A stretch of DNA of 64,000 bases from G963674505 sp964575975 (GTDB lineage: Bacteria > Desulfobacterota > Desulfobacteria > Desulfobacterales > SKZT01). The notes below the pieces were generated by a model that was not told where the DNA came from, made no database searches, and saw only the letters and a list, made by a program, of their open reading frames with translations. Within the stretch, counting starts at the first letter, position 1. Every line of letters begins with the position of its first letter. The position numbers and the translations under genes were made by a program. Where the stretch lies: assembly GCA_964575975.1 (NCBI GenBank), contig CAZNTU010000002.1, positions 1 to 64,000 on the forward strand. The letters are read 5' to 3'. Below are positions 23,155-31,317 of the stretch, piece by piece.

Positions 23155-24513
23155 ATGAAAGAAAATCTTTGTTCCTCGGAGGATTTCGATCCATTGGGTA
23201 CGATGGGGGCGGCTACCAATATGGCGGACTCCCCCGAAACAGCCAAAAACGAAGAACCGGTCCCCTTTGGGATCAAAAGCAAAAACATCAAACCATTCAA
23301 ACCGATTAGATCCGCAAATCCGAACAAACCATTGACGAGGTCCGCTGCAGACCGCGAATTACCCGAATCTCCCCGAACATTGTCTTTTCGTCGGCGTTTT
23401 TTTCCCGGCGCGTCGCCTTTTCAATGGAACGACTGGCGTTGGCAACTGAGAAACCGGATCACCAAGCCGGAGGAACTGACAAGAATCCTTTGTCTTTCCC
23501 AAAACGAAAGCGATGCGATTCGCGAAGGGCAAAACGCCTTTCCTCTCGCCATTACGCCTTATTATATCAGCTTGCTGGACCCGGACGATCCCATGCAGCC
23601 GCTGCGGCGGACCGTGGTTCCGACGGTGGCCGAGCAAGTTCGACTGCTTGGCGAATCGCACGACCCGCTGGGCGAGGAGCACGACAGCCCGATCCCCGGA
23701 CTGGTTCACCGGTACCCGGACAGGGTTCTTTTTCTGATCACCGAATATTGTTCCACGTACTGCCGATATTGCACCAGATCCAGAATGGTCGGCCGAAAGT
23801 GCGAATTCGAGCCTCAAAGGTCTCGGTGGGACCGCGCTTTGGATTATATAAAAGCTAACCCGGCGATCAGGGACGTTCTATTGTCCGGAGGCGACCCGCT
23901 GACCTTGTCCGACGAAACGCTCGAATATCTATTGTCGAAACTCCGCCACATCCCCCATGTGGAGATGATCAGGATCGGAACGAAGGTCCCCATGGTGCTG
24001 CCCCAGCGCGTGACCCTGTCCCTGGCCGGAATGCTGAAACGATACCATCCGATTTACATGAGCATCCATGCGACGCATCCCGACGAACTGACTGCCGAAT
24101 CGACGGAAGCCTGCGCGCGACTTGCGAACGCCGGAATTCCTCTGGGAAGCCAAACCGTATTGCTGGCCGGGATCAACGACGACATCGATACCATGCGTCG
24201 GCTTATGCACAAACTTCTCTATGCCAGGGTCCGGCCCTACTATTTGTACCAGTGCGATCCCATCTCCGGTTCGGGCCATTTCAGAACATCCGTCGAAAAG
24301 GGCCTCGAGATGATCCGGGGATTGCGGGGCCATACCACAGGCTACGCCTCTCCAACGTACGTGATCGACGCGCCCGGAGGCGGCGGAAAAGTCGTCCTGA
24401 CGCCCGATTACGTGGTAGGCCGCGACGGAGACGATATCGTCTTGAAAAATTACGCCGGTGAAATCTATCGATACCCGGACGTTTGCGGCAAACCCGGTCC
24501 CGAAAACGCCTAA
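23155..24513 (+). CDS. kamA: Lysine 2,3-aminomutase (radical SAM, PLP)
   Basis: 452 residues. The radical SAM motif CSTYCRYC puts cluster ligands at Cys199, 203 and 206; the PLP lysine is Lys412 in APGGGGKVVL. Known: in clostridial KamA two aspartates (Asp293, Asp330) hold the lysine side-chain amine, and glutamate aminomutases replace them. Both are present here, as Asp368 in YQCD and Asp405 in IDAPGGGGK, so lysine is the likely substrate and beta-lysine the product. An N-terminal extension of about 80 residues is disordered. It is longer than EpmB, and no EF-P modification gene is near. It leads an operon with two ATP-grasp ligases and follows a sigma-54 promoter. Confidence 0.9.
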   Translation: MKENLCSSEDFDPLGTMGAATNMADSPETAKNEEPVPFGIKSKNIKPFKPIRSANPNKPLTRSAADRELPESPRTLSFRRRFFPGASPFQWNDWRWQLRNRITKPEELTRILCLSQNESDAIREGQNAFPLAITPYYISLLDPDDPMQPLRRTVVPTVAEQVRLLGESHDPLGEEHDSPIPGLVHRYPDRVLFLITEYCSTYCRYCTRSRMVGRKCEFEPQRSRWDRALDYIKANPAIRDVLLSGGDPLTLSDETLEYLLSKLRHIPHVEMIRIGTKVPMVLPQRVTLSLAGMLKRYHPIYMSIHATHPDELTAESTEACARLANAGIPLGSQTVLLAGINDDIDTMRRLMHKLLYARVRPYYLYQCDPISGSGHFRTSVEKGLEMIRGLRGHTTGYASPTYVIDAPGGGGKVVLTPDYVVGRDGDDIVLKNYAGEIYRYPDVCGKPGPENA

Positions 24514-24543
24514 TCTAAACTAATAATTCAAAAGGAAAGACAT

Positions 24544-25593
24544 ATGAACGTCGGATTGACGTACGACCTTCGGGAGGAGTATCTCCTGTTAGGGTACGGA
24601 GAAGAGGAAACTGCGGAATTCGACCGGGGGGAAACCATAGACGCCATAGAGGAGACCCTCCGGTCGTTGGGTTGCGACACCGACCGCATCGGTACGGCAA
24701 AGAAGCTGGCCGGGCGTCTTGCCGCAGGAGACCGGTGGGACATGGTATTCAACATTGCCGAAGGATTGAACGGCTTCGGCCGCGAAGCCTTGGTCCCCGC
24801 CCTGCTCGACGACTACGGAGTACCGTATACGTTTTCCGATCCACTTGTGCTGTCGCTTACGCTTCACAAGGGGATGGCCAAGCGCGTGGTGAGGGACGCG
24901 GGAATTCCAACCCCGGATTTTCGGGTCGCGGAGAAAACCGGCGACTTCGAACGAATTTCCGATTTGCCGTTTCCCTTGTTCGTCAAGCCGGTCGCCGAGG
25001 GGACCGGCAAAGGCATCACCGCGGCCTCCAAAATCATAAATGCCGTCCAATTGAACGTCATGGGCAGGAAAATGCTGGAGGATTACCGGCAGCCCGTTCT
25101 GGTCGAAACGTTTCTTCCCGGACGCGAATTCACCGTCGGAATCGTCGGTTCCGGAGACCGGGCCAGAGTGATCGGCACAATGGAAGTTATTCTGAAGGAT
25201 AACGCCGAACAGGATGTGTATTCGTATGTGAACAAGGAAAATTGCGACGAGTTGGTGGAATATCGGCTTGTGGAAGACCGGCCGGCCTCGGATGCGGCCC
25301 GGATCGCGCTCGATTCCTACCGGGTGCTGGGCTGCCGGGACGCCGGACGCGTGGATATGCGCATGGACGCAAACGGCGTCCCCAGTTTCATCGAGGTAAA
25401 TCCCTTGGCCGGTTTGCATCCCGAGCATTCGGATTTATGTATCATCGCCAACAAAGCGGGATTGACCTATCGTGATCTTATCGGTGCCATAATGGAATCG
25501 GCGGTCGAAAGACGAAACCAATACAGGAGCATGTCGAGAGAAGATGAAAATCGGAATCGTCTACAATCCGCCTGCGGCGCGCGGAGACGCTAA
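24544..25593 (+). CDS. D-Ala-D-Ala-ligase-like ATP-grasp enzyme 1
   Basis: 349 residues, 30 bases after kamA, behind AAAGGAAAG. The Ddl-type N-terminus is seen in DMVFNIAEGLNGFGREALVPALLDDYGVPYTFSD; the ATP-grasp core follows (LFVKPVAEGTGKGI, VLVETFLPGREFTVGIVG) and the metal site in GRVDMRMDANGVPSFIEVNPLAG. True Ddl enzymes have HGxxGEDG and a different omega loop, so the substrate differs. The last 35 residues overlap the next gene. Inference: it joins two amino acids, one possibly beta-lysine. Cytosolic. Confidence 0.85.
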   Translation: MNVGLTYDLREEYLLLGYGEEETAEFDRGETIDAIEETLRSLGCDTDRIGTAKKLAGRLAAGDRWDMVFNIAEGLNGFGREALVPALLDDYGVPYTFSDPLVLSLTLHKGMAKRVVRDAGIPTPDFRVAEKTGDFERISDLPFPLFVKPVAEGTGKGITAASKIINAVQLNVMGRKMLEDYRQPVLVETFLPGREFTVGIVGSGDRARVIGTMEVILKDNAEQDVYSYVNKENCDELVEYRLVEDRPASDAARIALDSYRVLGCRDAGRVDMRMDANGVPSFIEVNPLAGLHPEHSDLCIIANKAGLTYRDLIGAIMESAVERRNQYRSMSREDENRNRLQSACGARRR

Positions 25594-26626
25594 CTGGGAA
25601 TCGTCCGTCGACGTCCTGACGCAGGTGGAGGCCATCGAGTCGGCCCTCCAGAGCGCGGGCCGTTCGACCCGGCGCATCGCCCTCGCAAGGGATTTGACCA
25701 CCTTTTTGGATGAAATGCGGGAGCAGGAGATCGACGCCGTTTTCAACCTTTGCGAAACCATCGAGGAAGATCCCGCCCTTTGCTGGCATCCGGCGGCGGT
25801 TTTGGAACTTCTGAACGTTCCGTTTTCCGGCTCGCCTTCGCGGGCGCTCGTACTGACCGCCGATAAAATTTTGGCGAAGCAACTGCTCGCCGCAAACGGG
25901 ATTCGCACTCCGGGATTCCTGGAATACCATGGCTTGGAAGATTTCGATCCGTCGGGCCTCGAATTTCCCGTGATCGTCAAGCCGCGCTTCGAGGACGCCA
26001 GCATCGGCATCGAACAGGAATCCATTTTCGAGACGGCGAGCGCGCTGACGAACAAAATCGAAACGTTCAAGGCGCGATTCGGCCCGATTATGGTGGAGGA
26101 GTACGTCGAAGGAAGGGAGTTCAACGTTTCCTTGATCGGGTACCCCGAGGCGCGGGTGCTGCCTATGGCGGAAATCGATTTTTCCGCGTTTCCCGAAAAT
26201 CTCTACAGGATCGTGGGATACCGGGCCAAGTGGATTCAGGATTCGTTCGAATACAACAACACTCCCAGGCTGTTTTCGGCCCCCGTTTCCTCCGGAACGT
26301 CGTCGGAGCTTCGATCGACGGCCTTGGCTTGTTTCAACCTCTTCGGACTCCGCGATTACGGACGCGTGGATATGAGAGTGGACGGCCAAGGCCGAGTATA
26401 CGTGCTGGAGGTCAACGCCAACCCGTGCATCAGCCCGGATGCAGGTTTGGCGGCCTCCTACGAGCGCGAGGGTTCTACTTACGAGCAAATGGCGAACGAA
26501 CTTTGCAATTATCTTATAAAACGGATGCCTCGAAGCACTTCGACCTCTATAGCCTCGGTAGCGCCGCCTTCCACGGCGGCAAGGCGCCCCGCGTGTCGGG
26601 ATTTTACCAGGGGCCGAGCAACATAA
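25544..26626 (+). CDS. D-Ala-D-Ala-ligase-like ATP-grasp enzyme 2
   Basis: 360 residues; overlaps the preceding ligase by 50 bases, so the two are surely cotranslated. ATP-grasp marks: VFNLCETIEEDPALCW, FPVIVKPRFEDASIGIE, IMVEEYVEGREFNVSLIG, and VYVLEVNANPCISPDAG. It differs clearly from its neighbour (its own substrate loop, RIVGYRAKWIQDSFEY), so each gene probably handles a different coupling. The final 30 residues (after about position 26525) are encoded by a palindromic repeat and are not part of the domain. It converges with dcm, overlapping it by 118 bases. Confidence 0.85.
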   Translation: MKIGIVYNPPAARGDANWESSVDVLTQVEAIESALQSAGRSTRRIALARDLTTFLDEMREQEIDAVFNLCETIEEDPALCWHPAAVLELLNVPFSGSPSRALVLTADKILAKQLLAANGIRTPGFLEYHGLEDFDPSGLEFPVIVKPRFEDASIGIEQESIFETASALTNKIETFKARFGPIMVEEYVEGREFNVSLIGYPEARVLPMAEIDFSAFPENLYRIVGYRAKWIQDSFEYNNTPRLFSAPVSSGTSSELRSTALACFNLFGLRDYGRVDMRVDGQGRVYVLEVNANPCISPDAGLAASYEREGSTYEQMANELCNYLIKRMPRSTSTSIASVAPPSTAARRPACRDFTRGRAT

Positions 26627-28011
26627 TCGAAAGACACCGCGCCGCCGTGGAAGGCGGCGCTGCCATGACACGCGAGTTTCTCGCCTTCTCCAACCCCGAC
26701 CTTCTTTCTCCGGCATTCCCCTTTTTTCCGACGGTTAGATATGGTTCTTTCCACGCCAAAATGGCGGCAGGCTTCGCTCATGTTCAAAGAAAGGAGCTTG
26801 GTGGAACCGAGCACAAGCCTTTCATTCGGTCGTTCCGGAACGAATCCCAACGCCTTGACGATCTGCGAAGCGATGGCTCGAGCCAAAAGCGGCGGGACCG
26901 AGTTTCCGATCTGCCTGAAGCCGTGCCACTTGGTGACATGCACCCGGAACCAATCGGGAAAGGAATGGAGCCTGGCCGCCTCGCGATTGGTAATGCATCG
27001 CGGATAGCGCCAGTGGATAGGACGCGGCGACGTATAGGCGCCTCTCTCGCTTCCGGTCCCGGCGCGAAGAGTATTGCAGTAGCCGTCGGGGGCCAACTTG
27101 AAAAAACGGCTTACGGGTTCGGTTTCGCTCGGTCCGGTTTCCGCGAACCTGCGACGCGAAACCTCCGTGTGTTTCGTCCGCAGACTGCCGGTCATTATAG
27201 TCGGGTCCCAGAGCCTGGGATAGGCGTAATTACCGGGATCCGAAGACGGGTCGCGAAGATATCGGGCATATGTCGATATCGGTTCTCCACAATCGCATCG
27301 AACCCAATCCTGCTCGAGCAATTCGGGAAACAGGTCGGCGTCGGGCAGGTCTCCGATGGCCTCCTCTACCGTAGGGCAAGCCATTTCCCCCGGCAGCAAG
27401 CGTTGGTTCAACCGCGCCAGATGCGTCCTCTCGGGATACGCAACCGAAGGACAGCCGTTTCGGATTCCTATTATGAAAAGCCTCTTCCGAGTTTGCGGTA
27501 TGCCGAAATCTGTGGCGGAAAGGATGGAAATCGGCCGCGCGACCGAATAGCCCGCCTCCATGAAATCGTTTACGATTTCGTCGAGAATTTTACTTTGCGC
27601 TCCCGTCGCAAGGCCGGGAACATTCTCGAAAAGAAAATATCTCGGCTGCAAATCCCGGACTATTCTGATGAACTCGCGGGGAAGACGGTTGCGAGGGTCG
27701 TCCAGCGCCCTTTTCCCGATCAGGGAGAATCCTTGGCAAGGAGGTCCGCCGCATATCACGTCGGGCTTTGCACAGCCGAGCAATTCCAAAAGTTCCAAGG
27801 TGGAAAGTACGGACAGGTCGCGGCATATGGCCCGGCCGTATGGAAAATTGAATTCGTGAACGGCGCAGTGGATGGGGTCGTACTCGACGGCTCCGCCAAT
27901 GTCGAAACCAGCCTGTTCGAATCCAAGCGAAAGTCCGCCGGCCCCGGCGAAAAGATCCAGCACTTTCGGGCGGCATGGTTTTCCTCTGTATTCCGTCGGC
28001 CTATTTTCCAT
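26509..28011 (-). CDS. dcm: DNA (cytosine-5-)-methyltransferase
   Basis: 500 residues. C5-methylase motifs appear in order: motif I DLFAGAGGLSLGFEQAG, motif IV GGPPCQGFSLIGKR with the catalytic Cys, motif VI ENVPGL, motif VIII QTRKRLFIIG, and motif IX-X RCITNREAARLHSFPDWF and GFRQIGNSVPP. The target recognition domain lies between about residues 210 and 320. The gene overlaps vsr by 11 bases. No restriction endonuclease gene is present, so it is either an orphan or a partial system. The last roughly 65 residues lie beyond the domain and run through the palindromic repeat. Confidence 0.93.
   Translation of the reverse strand: MENRPTEYRGKPCRPKVLDLFAGAGGLSLGFEQAGFDIGGAVEYDPIHCAVHEFNFPYGRAICRDLSVLSTLELLELLGCAKPDVICGGPPCQGFSLIGKRALDDPRNRLPREFIRIVRDLQPRYFLFENVPGLATGAQSKILDEIVNDFMEAGYSVARPISILSATDFGIPQTRKRLFIIGIRNGCPSVAYPERTHLARLNQRLLPGEMACPTVEEAIGDLPDADLFPELLEQDWVRCDCGEPISTYARYLRDPSSDPGNYAYPRLWDPTIMTGSLRTKHTEVSRRRFAETGPSETEPVSRFFKLAPDGYCNTLRAGTGSERGAYTSPRPIHWRYPRCITNREAARLHSFPDWFRVHVTKWHGFRQIGNSVPPLLARAIASQIVKALGFVPERPNERLVLGSTKLLSLNMSEACRHFGVERTISNRRKKGECRRKKVGVGEGEKLACHGSAAFHGGAVSFDYVARPLVKSRHAGRLAAVEGGATEAIEVEVLRGIRFIR
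26560..26661. repeat. Inverted pair of palindromic repeats
   Basis: A perfect 21-bp arm at 26560-26580 is repeated inverted at 26641-26661, 60 bases apart. Each arm is itself a hairpin, GCCGCC-TTCCAC-GGCGGC. The pair therefore resembles a BIME-type REP doublet. It lies inside the overlapping 3' ends of the second ATP-grasp gene and dcm and supplies the C-terminal tail of each. It may also terminate both transcripts. Confidence 0.75.
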
Positions 28012-28531
28012 CGCGTTTCCTGTTCAATTGATACCGAACCTTTTCCTCGGCCACTTTCAAGAGTTCCTTCCGTTCGAGAACGTCGGGATATGTCCCGCAT
28101 TTTACCTCGCATTCCGGGTCCGGCAACAACTCGCCGACCACCCGTTCGATCGTTTCGACCGTCTTGGAGTAAAGTTCGCACTCCCACACGACGACAACCC
28201 GCCATCCGTATTCGCAGAGCACCTGATGATTCCGCGCGTCGCGCTCGACATTGCGCCGGAATTTCCGCTCCCAAAATTCCACGTTGCTCTTGGGAGTGGT
28301 GGCTTGGGAACACCCTGGATGGCGGTGCCAAAAGCAACCGTTGACGAAAACGACCGTGCGGTATTTGGCGAAAACAAGGTCCGGTTTGCCGGGCAAGTCT
28401 TTCCGGCGAAGGCGGTATCGGAAGCCGAGCCTGTGAAGAGCGGACCGAAGGACCCATTCCGGCTTCGTGTCCTTGCTCCGCACCCTTGACATCAGCCACG
28501 AACGTTCCTCGGGCGTAAGCTTGTCCGTCAT
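28001..28531 (-). CDS. vsr: Very short patch repair endonuclease
   Basis: 176 residues from MTDKLTPEERS; an in-frame ATG 17 codons upstream (28582) is possible, but this start matches the family's N-terminus. The Vsr signatures are SRVRSKDTKPEWVLRSAL, DLPGKPDLVFAKYRTVVFVNGCFWHRHPGC with the metal-binding Asp and catalytic His region, and FWERKFRRNVERDARN. It nicks DNA 5' to T:G mismatches that arise from deamination of 5-methylcytosine made by the adjacent Dcm. The C-terminal 30 residues after GELLPD are an extension. Coupled to dcm by an 11-base overlap. Confidence 0.92.
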   Translation of the reverse strand: MTDKLTPEERSWLMSRVRSKDTKPEWVLRSALHRLGFRYRLRRKDLPGKPDLVFAKYRTVVFVNGCFWHRHPGCSQATTPKSNVEFWERKFRRNVERDARNHQVLCEYGWRVVVVWECELYSKTVETIERVVGELLPDPECEVKCGTYPDVLERKELLKVAEEKVRYQLNRKRDGK

Positions 28532-28797
28532 CTCATGTTCCGCATCGTAAACTTTCCAAACTTTTTTCTTTCCCTCCCACATCTGGTATTCTTTTCGGCA
28601 GGTGGTAACAATTTATAGCGGTAATGTAAAGGGGAATTTGGGCATGCAAAGAACCCCGAACGGTTGCGCAGGAAACTCGGTTTCCGGAAAACGGTCGAGA
28701 GTGCGCTTCGCTCGTTTCGAAAATTTGTTGCTCGATATTTTTTTTATCGTGATTAGAATTTCTTCGAATCGAAAAACAAATCGAAAGGAGGTTGCAG

Positions 28798-29076
28798 ATG
28801 ATCGCTTATTTCGTACATGACAAACGGAAGGATAAAGACGTGTTTGTGATTCCCGACGCGGCGTGCAGCGTCCAGGCGACCCCGGAGCGTTTCGAGAAGT
28901 TCATAGCCGTCAAGCCCGATTTCGGGGCCTGGACCGGCGATTCCTGTTCCGACCTGTCCCCCGAGCATTTCGGGACCATTGTGGCCACCAGGGCGGAGGG
29001 AGGGGATATTTGCATCCTGAAGGAGGACCTGTGGCGCGAACGCATGTTCTTTTACATGAGCGGCGCGAAGGCTTAG
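28798..29076 (+). CDS. Small hypothetical protein
   Basis: 92 residues with a strong AAAGGAGG site six bases before the ATG. Sequence runs MIAYFVHDKRKDKDVFVIPD at the start, then AACSVQATPERFEKFIAVKPDF and GTIVATRAEGGDICILKEDLW. An alpha/beta small globular protein is likely, no membrane segment. I do not recognise the family. It is convergent with the ParB/RAM gene, with a structured element in between. Confidence 0.65.
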   Translation: MIAYFVHDKRKDKDVFVIPDAACSVQATPERFEKFIAVKPDFGAWTGDSCSDLSPEHFGTIVATRAEGGDICILKEDLWRERMFFYMSGAKA

Positions 29077-29111
29077 GATGTAAGCGTCGCCCCAAGTGCG
29101 AAATGTCTAAT

Positions 29112-29186
29112 AGGCGCCGCTGCGAACGAACTCGCGGGTCGGGAGTTCAACCCGAACCCGAATTCGGCCCGCCTATTTGGGCGCCT
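29112..29186. terminator. Multi-hairpin structured element between convergent genes
   Basis: AGGCGCC (29112-29118) pairs with GGCGCCT (29180-29186); inside are a hairpin with stem GCGA/TCGC near 29121-29134 and a second hairpin TCGGG-AGTTCAA-CCCGA at 29139-29155. On the plus strand it is followed by TTATTC. It overlaps the stop codon of the minus-strand ParB/RAM gene. Probably a bidirectional terminator; the cloverleaf-like shape is noted in the findings. Confidence 0.5.
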
Positions 29187-30267
29187 TTATTCTTGAAGTC
29201 CCCGGAATCAAGGTCTGGGTGGCCGCAATCCCGGTGAGCATCCGGACCTTGTTCTGGACGAAATCGCCGATTACCTCGGCGTCGGAACAAAGGAGATCCC
29301 TTGACAGCACCACCTTGGCCAAGAGGTCGTACGTGCCGTGGACGGAGTGAATCTCCTTGACTTCGTCCAGGGCGAACAATTTTTCCATGATTCTTCTTTC
29401 GTGCTTGGCTTGGACGTTAATGAGCACGAACGTGGTGATGCATCTTTGCATATCCGGGTAACCGCAGGACGGCTTGCCCGCCATTTTCTCCCGGAACGCC
29501 TCCATGTCGTTGGGAATCAGGTCGTCGATTCCGACCCCGTATTTCCTGGTCCTGCCAAGGACCCACTGGTGATACGATATGTAATTGAAAAGGTCGGCGG
29601 CGGTCCTGCCGGGAAACGACTCCAACAGTTTCGCCTTTTCGACGATGCCGACCAGGGGGCTGTAAATGGAAGAGAACCAGTCCCGGGCGGCTTCCGCGAA
29701 AGAAATTCCTTCCGCCTTCTCCCTTTCGAGGCAAGTCTTGTGGGATTCGATCTGTTTCAACAAATTTTCGTACTGCCCGATTTCCGACAACTCGATGCGT
29801 TGTTTCACGCCCGTCTTTTCCTCGAATTCCAGGCGCTCTCTGTACAGAATGTTCTCCAACGTGTTTTTGGACGGAATCAATTCCATAACCTTCGCTTCCA
29901 TTTCCGTTCTTCCCAACGCTCTGGCCGCCGCAACGCGGTGGTTGCCGTCCAGCACGTAATAATCGTCCTTGATCTGGTAAAGCTTCACCGGCGGCATAGG
30001 CTTGGCTTCCAGCATGGCCTGCTTCACCTGCTCGAAGCGTTCGGACGGGAGATGTGGCTTCAGTTTGAATTGACGGTCGAAATCGTGGTAGCGGCCGACG
30101 CTTCCCACTATTCTTTCCAAGGGGACCGTTTGAACTCCGCGCTCCCGACAATCGTAGGCAGCTTCCGTCTCCTGCCTTGTATCGAAATCGGACAATTCCG
30201 TGATCAAAGACGAGTTTCTGTCCGTTTTATTATTCTTGCTCCTCGATATCCAGGAAAAAATACCCAA
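29173..30267 (-). CDS. ParB-like nuclease domain fused to Lrp-type RAM domain
   Basis: 364 residues. The N-terminal part has the ParB/sulfiredoxin-type signature YYVLDGNHRVAAARALG (about residues 108-124) preceded by FEQVKQAMLEAKPMPPVKLYQI. A helical middle region (about 130-265) follows, and the C-terminal 80 residues match the AsnC/Lrp ligand-binding domain (TTFVLINVQAKHERRIMEKLF, VKEIHSVHGTYDLLAKVV). ParB-type domains bind or use CTP; the RAM domain binds small ligands and oligomerises. No chromosome-partitioning ParA is adjacent. Its start overlaps the phosphoesterase gene by 38 bases, so the pair is translated together. Function unknown. Confidence 0.82.
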   Translation of the reverse strand: MGIFSWISRSKNNKTDRNSSLITELSDFDTRQETEAAYDCRERGVQTVPLERIVGSVGRYHDFDRQFKLKPHLPSERFEQVKQAMLEAKPMPPVKLYQIKDDYYVLDGNHRVAAARALGRTEMEAKVMELIPSKNTLENILYRERLEFEEKTGVKQRIELSEIGQYENLLKQIESHKTCLEREKAEGISFAEAARDWFSSIYSPLVGIVEKAKLLESFPGRTAADLFNYISYHQWVLGRTRKYGVGIDDLIPNDMEAFREKMAGKPSCGYPDMQRCITTFVLINVQAKHERRIMEKLFALDEVKEIHSVHGTYDLLAKVVLSRDLLCSDAEVIGDFVQNKVRMLTGIAATQTLIPGTSRIKAPK

Positions 30268-30832
30268 AACAATTCACCACTTTGGTCCGACCTATTTGGG
30301 TTACGCGTTTTTCGGGATCTTCAAAAACCCCATGTACATGGCCGTGAAGAAAATACAAAGGTCGATAGCGCTCGATCATGGTCCGGAATATCCTGAAACC
30401 TCTGTGGCACTGGTCCTCGGCGTCATGGATAGATCGGGGGGGCGCATGGGTAACGATAATGTCCACGCCCCCTCTCCACCACAGGAGCGGACGCATTCTT
30501 CCTACCACGCGTTTCATCCGCCGCTCCGTGTACTGATACGGTCCGCCGTTGTACCATCTCGAGCCTTCCAGCCCGAAGAACCGCAGTCCCTTGAAACGGA
30601 AAACGTTCGCGTGAAGGTCGATTCCGCCGGCGGGCGGCTTTTCCCGATACCGGAAATCGTGGTTTCCCCTCACGTAGACCATGGGGGCGTCGAAGGCGAC
30701 GGACAGGAAGGTCAGGTACTCCGGGGGCAAGTCCCCACAGGAGACGATCAGATCCGCGTCCGGAAACATCGCCCTGTCGAACTTCTTGTAGAGCGACGGC
30801 GTCACGATATCGGAGACGGCCAAAATTTTCAT
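30230..30832 (-). CDS. Metallophosphoesterase
   Basis: 200 residues with calcineurin-like phosphoesterase motifs: MKILAVSDIVTPSLYKKF (the D-x-H of the canon is DIVT here), LIVSCGDLPPEYL, VYVRGNHDFRY, IIVTHAPPRSIHD, and HGHVHG. The first block keeps the Asp but replaces the following His with Val, so one of the two metal sites may be altered. Cytosolic hydrolase of phosphomono- or diesters of unknown substrate. Downstream partner is the ParB/RAM gene; upstream is amphi-Trp. Confidence 0.85.
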   Translation of the reverse strand: MKILAVSDIVTPSLYKKFDRAMFPDADLIVSCGDLPPEYLTFLSVAFDAPMVYVRGNHDFRYREKPPAGGIDLHANVFRFKGLRFFGLEGSRWYNGGPYQYTERRMKRVVGRMRPLLWWRGGVDIIVTHAPPRSIHDAEDQCHRGFRIFRTMIERYRPLYFLHGHVHGVFEDPEKRVTQIGRTKVVNCFGYFFLDIEEQE

Positions 30833-30914
30833 TTGGACAATACCTGGCTCTTCGGGCGTCCGCGATTTCGAAACGGCTCTATCTTTCGGCGACTATGCCT
30901 GTTTCGGGCTATTT

Positions 30915-31169
30915 TTATTGTTCCGTCGGGATTGATTTCTTGCCTGCCCATTTGAGCTGGAACTCGATCTCTTCCATGCCTTCCTCGCGCTCGTGCTCTA
31001 TGCTGATCGAAGCGTCGGGAGGCACCGTTATTCTCTCCCCCGCCACCTGTATCCTGAAACGCTCTCCCCGTTCGAGGCAATCCGCCAGCCTTCGCAACTT
31101 CTCCACGAATTTCTTGACGGGGTATTGCTTTTCGATATCCCTCTCCGTATTTTTCGTTCCTTGTTCCAT
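30915..31169 (-). CDS. amphi-Trp domain-containing protein
   Basis: 84 residues from MEQGTKNTERD, chosen because AAAGGAGGACGAGC directly precedes it; an upstream ATG 19 codons earlier has no site. The C-terminal EEGMEEIEFQLKW strand is the hallmark of the amphi-Trp domain (E-x-E-x-E-L-KW), preceded by VPPDASISIEHERE. Function unknown; the family is common in haloarchaea and sulfate reducers. First gene of a three-gene unit with the phosphoesterase and ParB/RAM genes. Confidence 0.82.
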   Translation of the reverse strand: MEQGTKNTERDIEKQYPVKKFVEKLRRLADCLERGERFRIQVAGERITVPPDASISIEHEREEGMEEIEFQLKWAGKKSIPTEQ

Positions 31170-31317
31170 GCTCGTCCTCCTTTTCCAGGTAAATTTTGGG
31201 TTTGGCTCCAATGCCATAAAATCCAAGCCGAATTTTTCCTAAATTTTATTGCAAAAACCATTATGAATGTCAAAATTATTTGCAACGTCAACACTGAAAA
31301 AAAACGGAGGTGAACTC

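Noticed and set aside
26230..28344. A 704-codon plus-strand ORF
   Set aside because: Antisense to dcm and vsr, whose motifs are unambiguous; composition is shadow-like.
29112..29186. Possible tRNA
   Set aside because: The T-loop-like TTC is misplaced, acceptor and anticodon arms are not proper, and there is no CCA end; kept as a structured element only.
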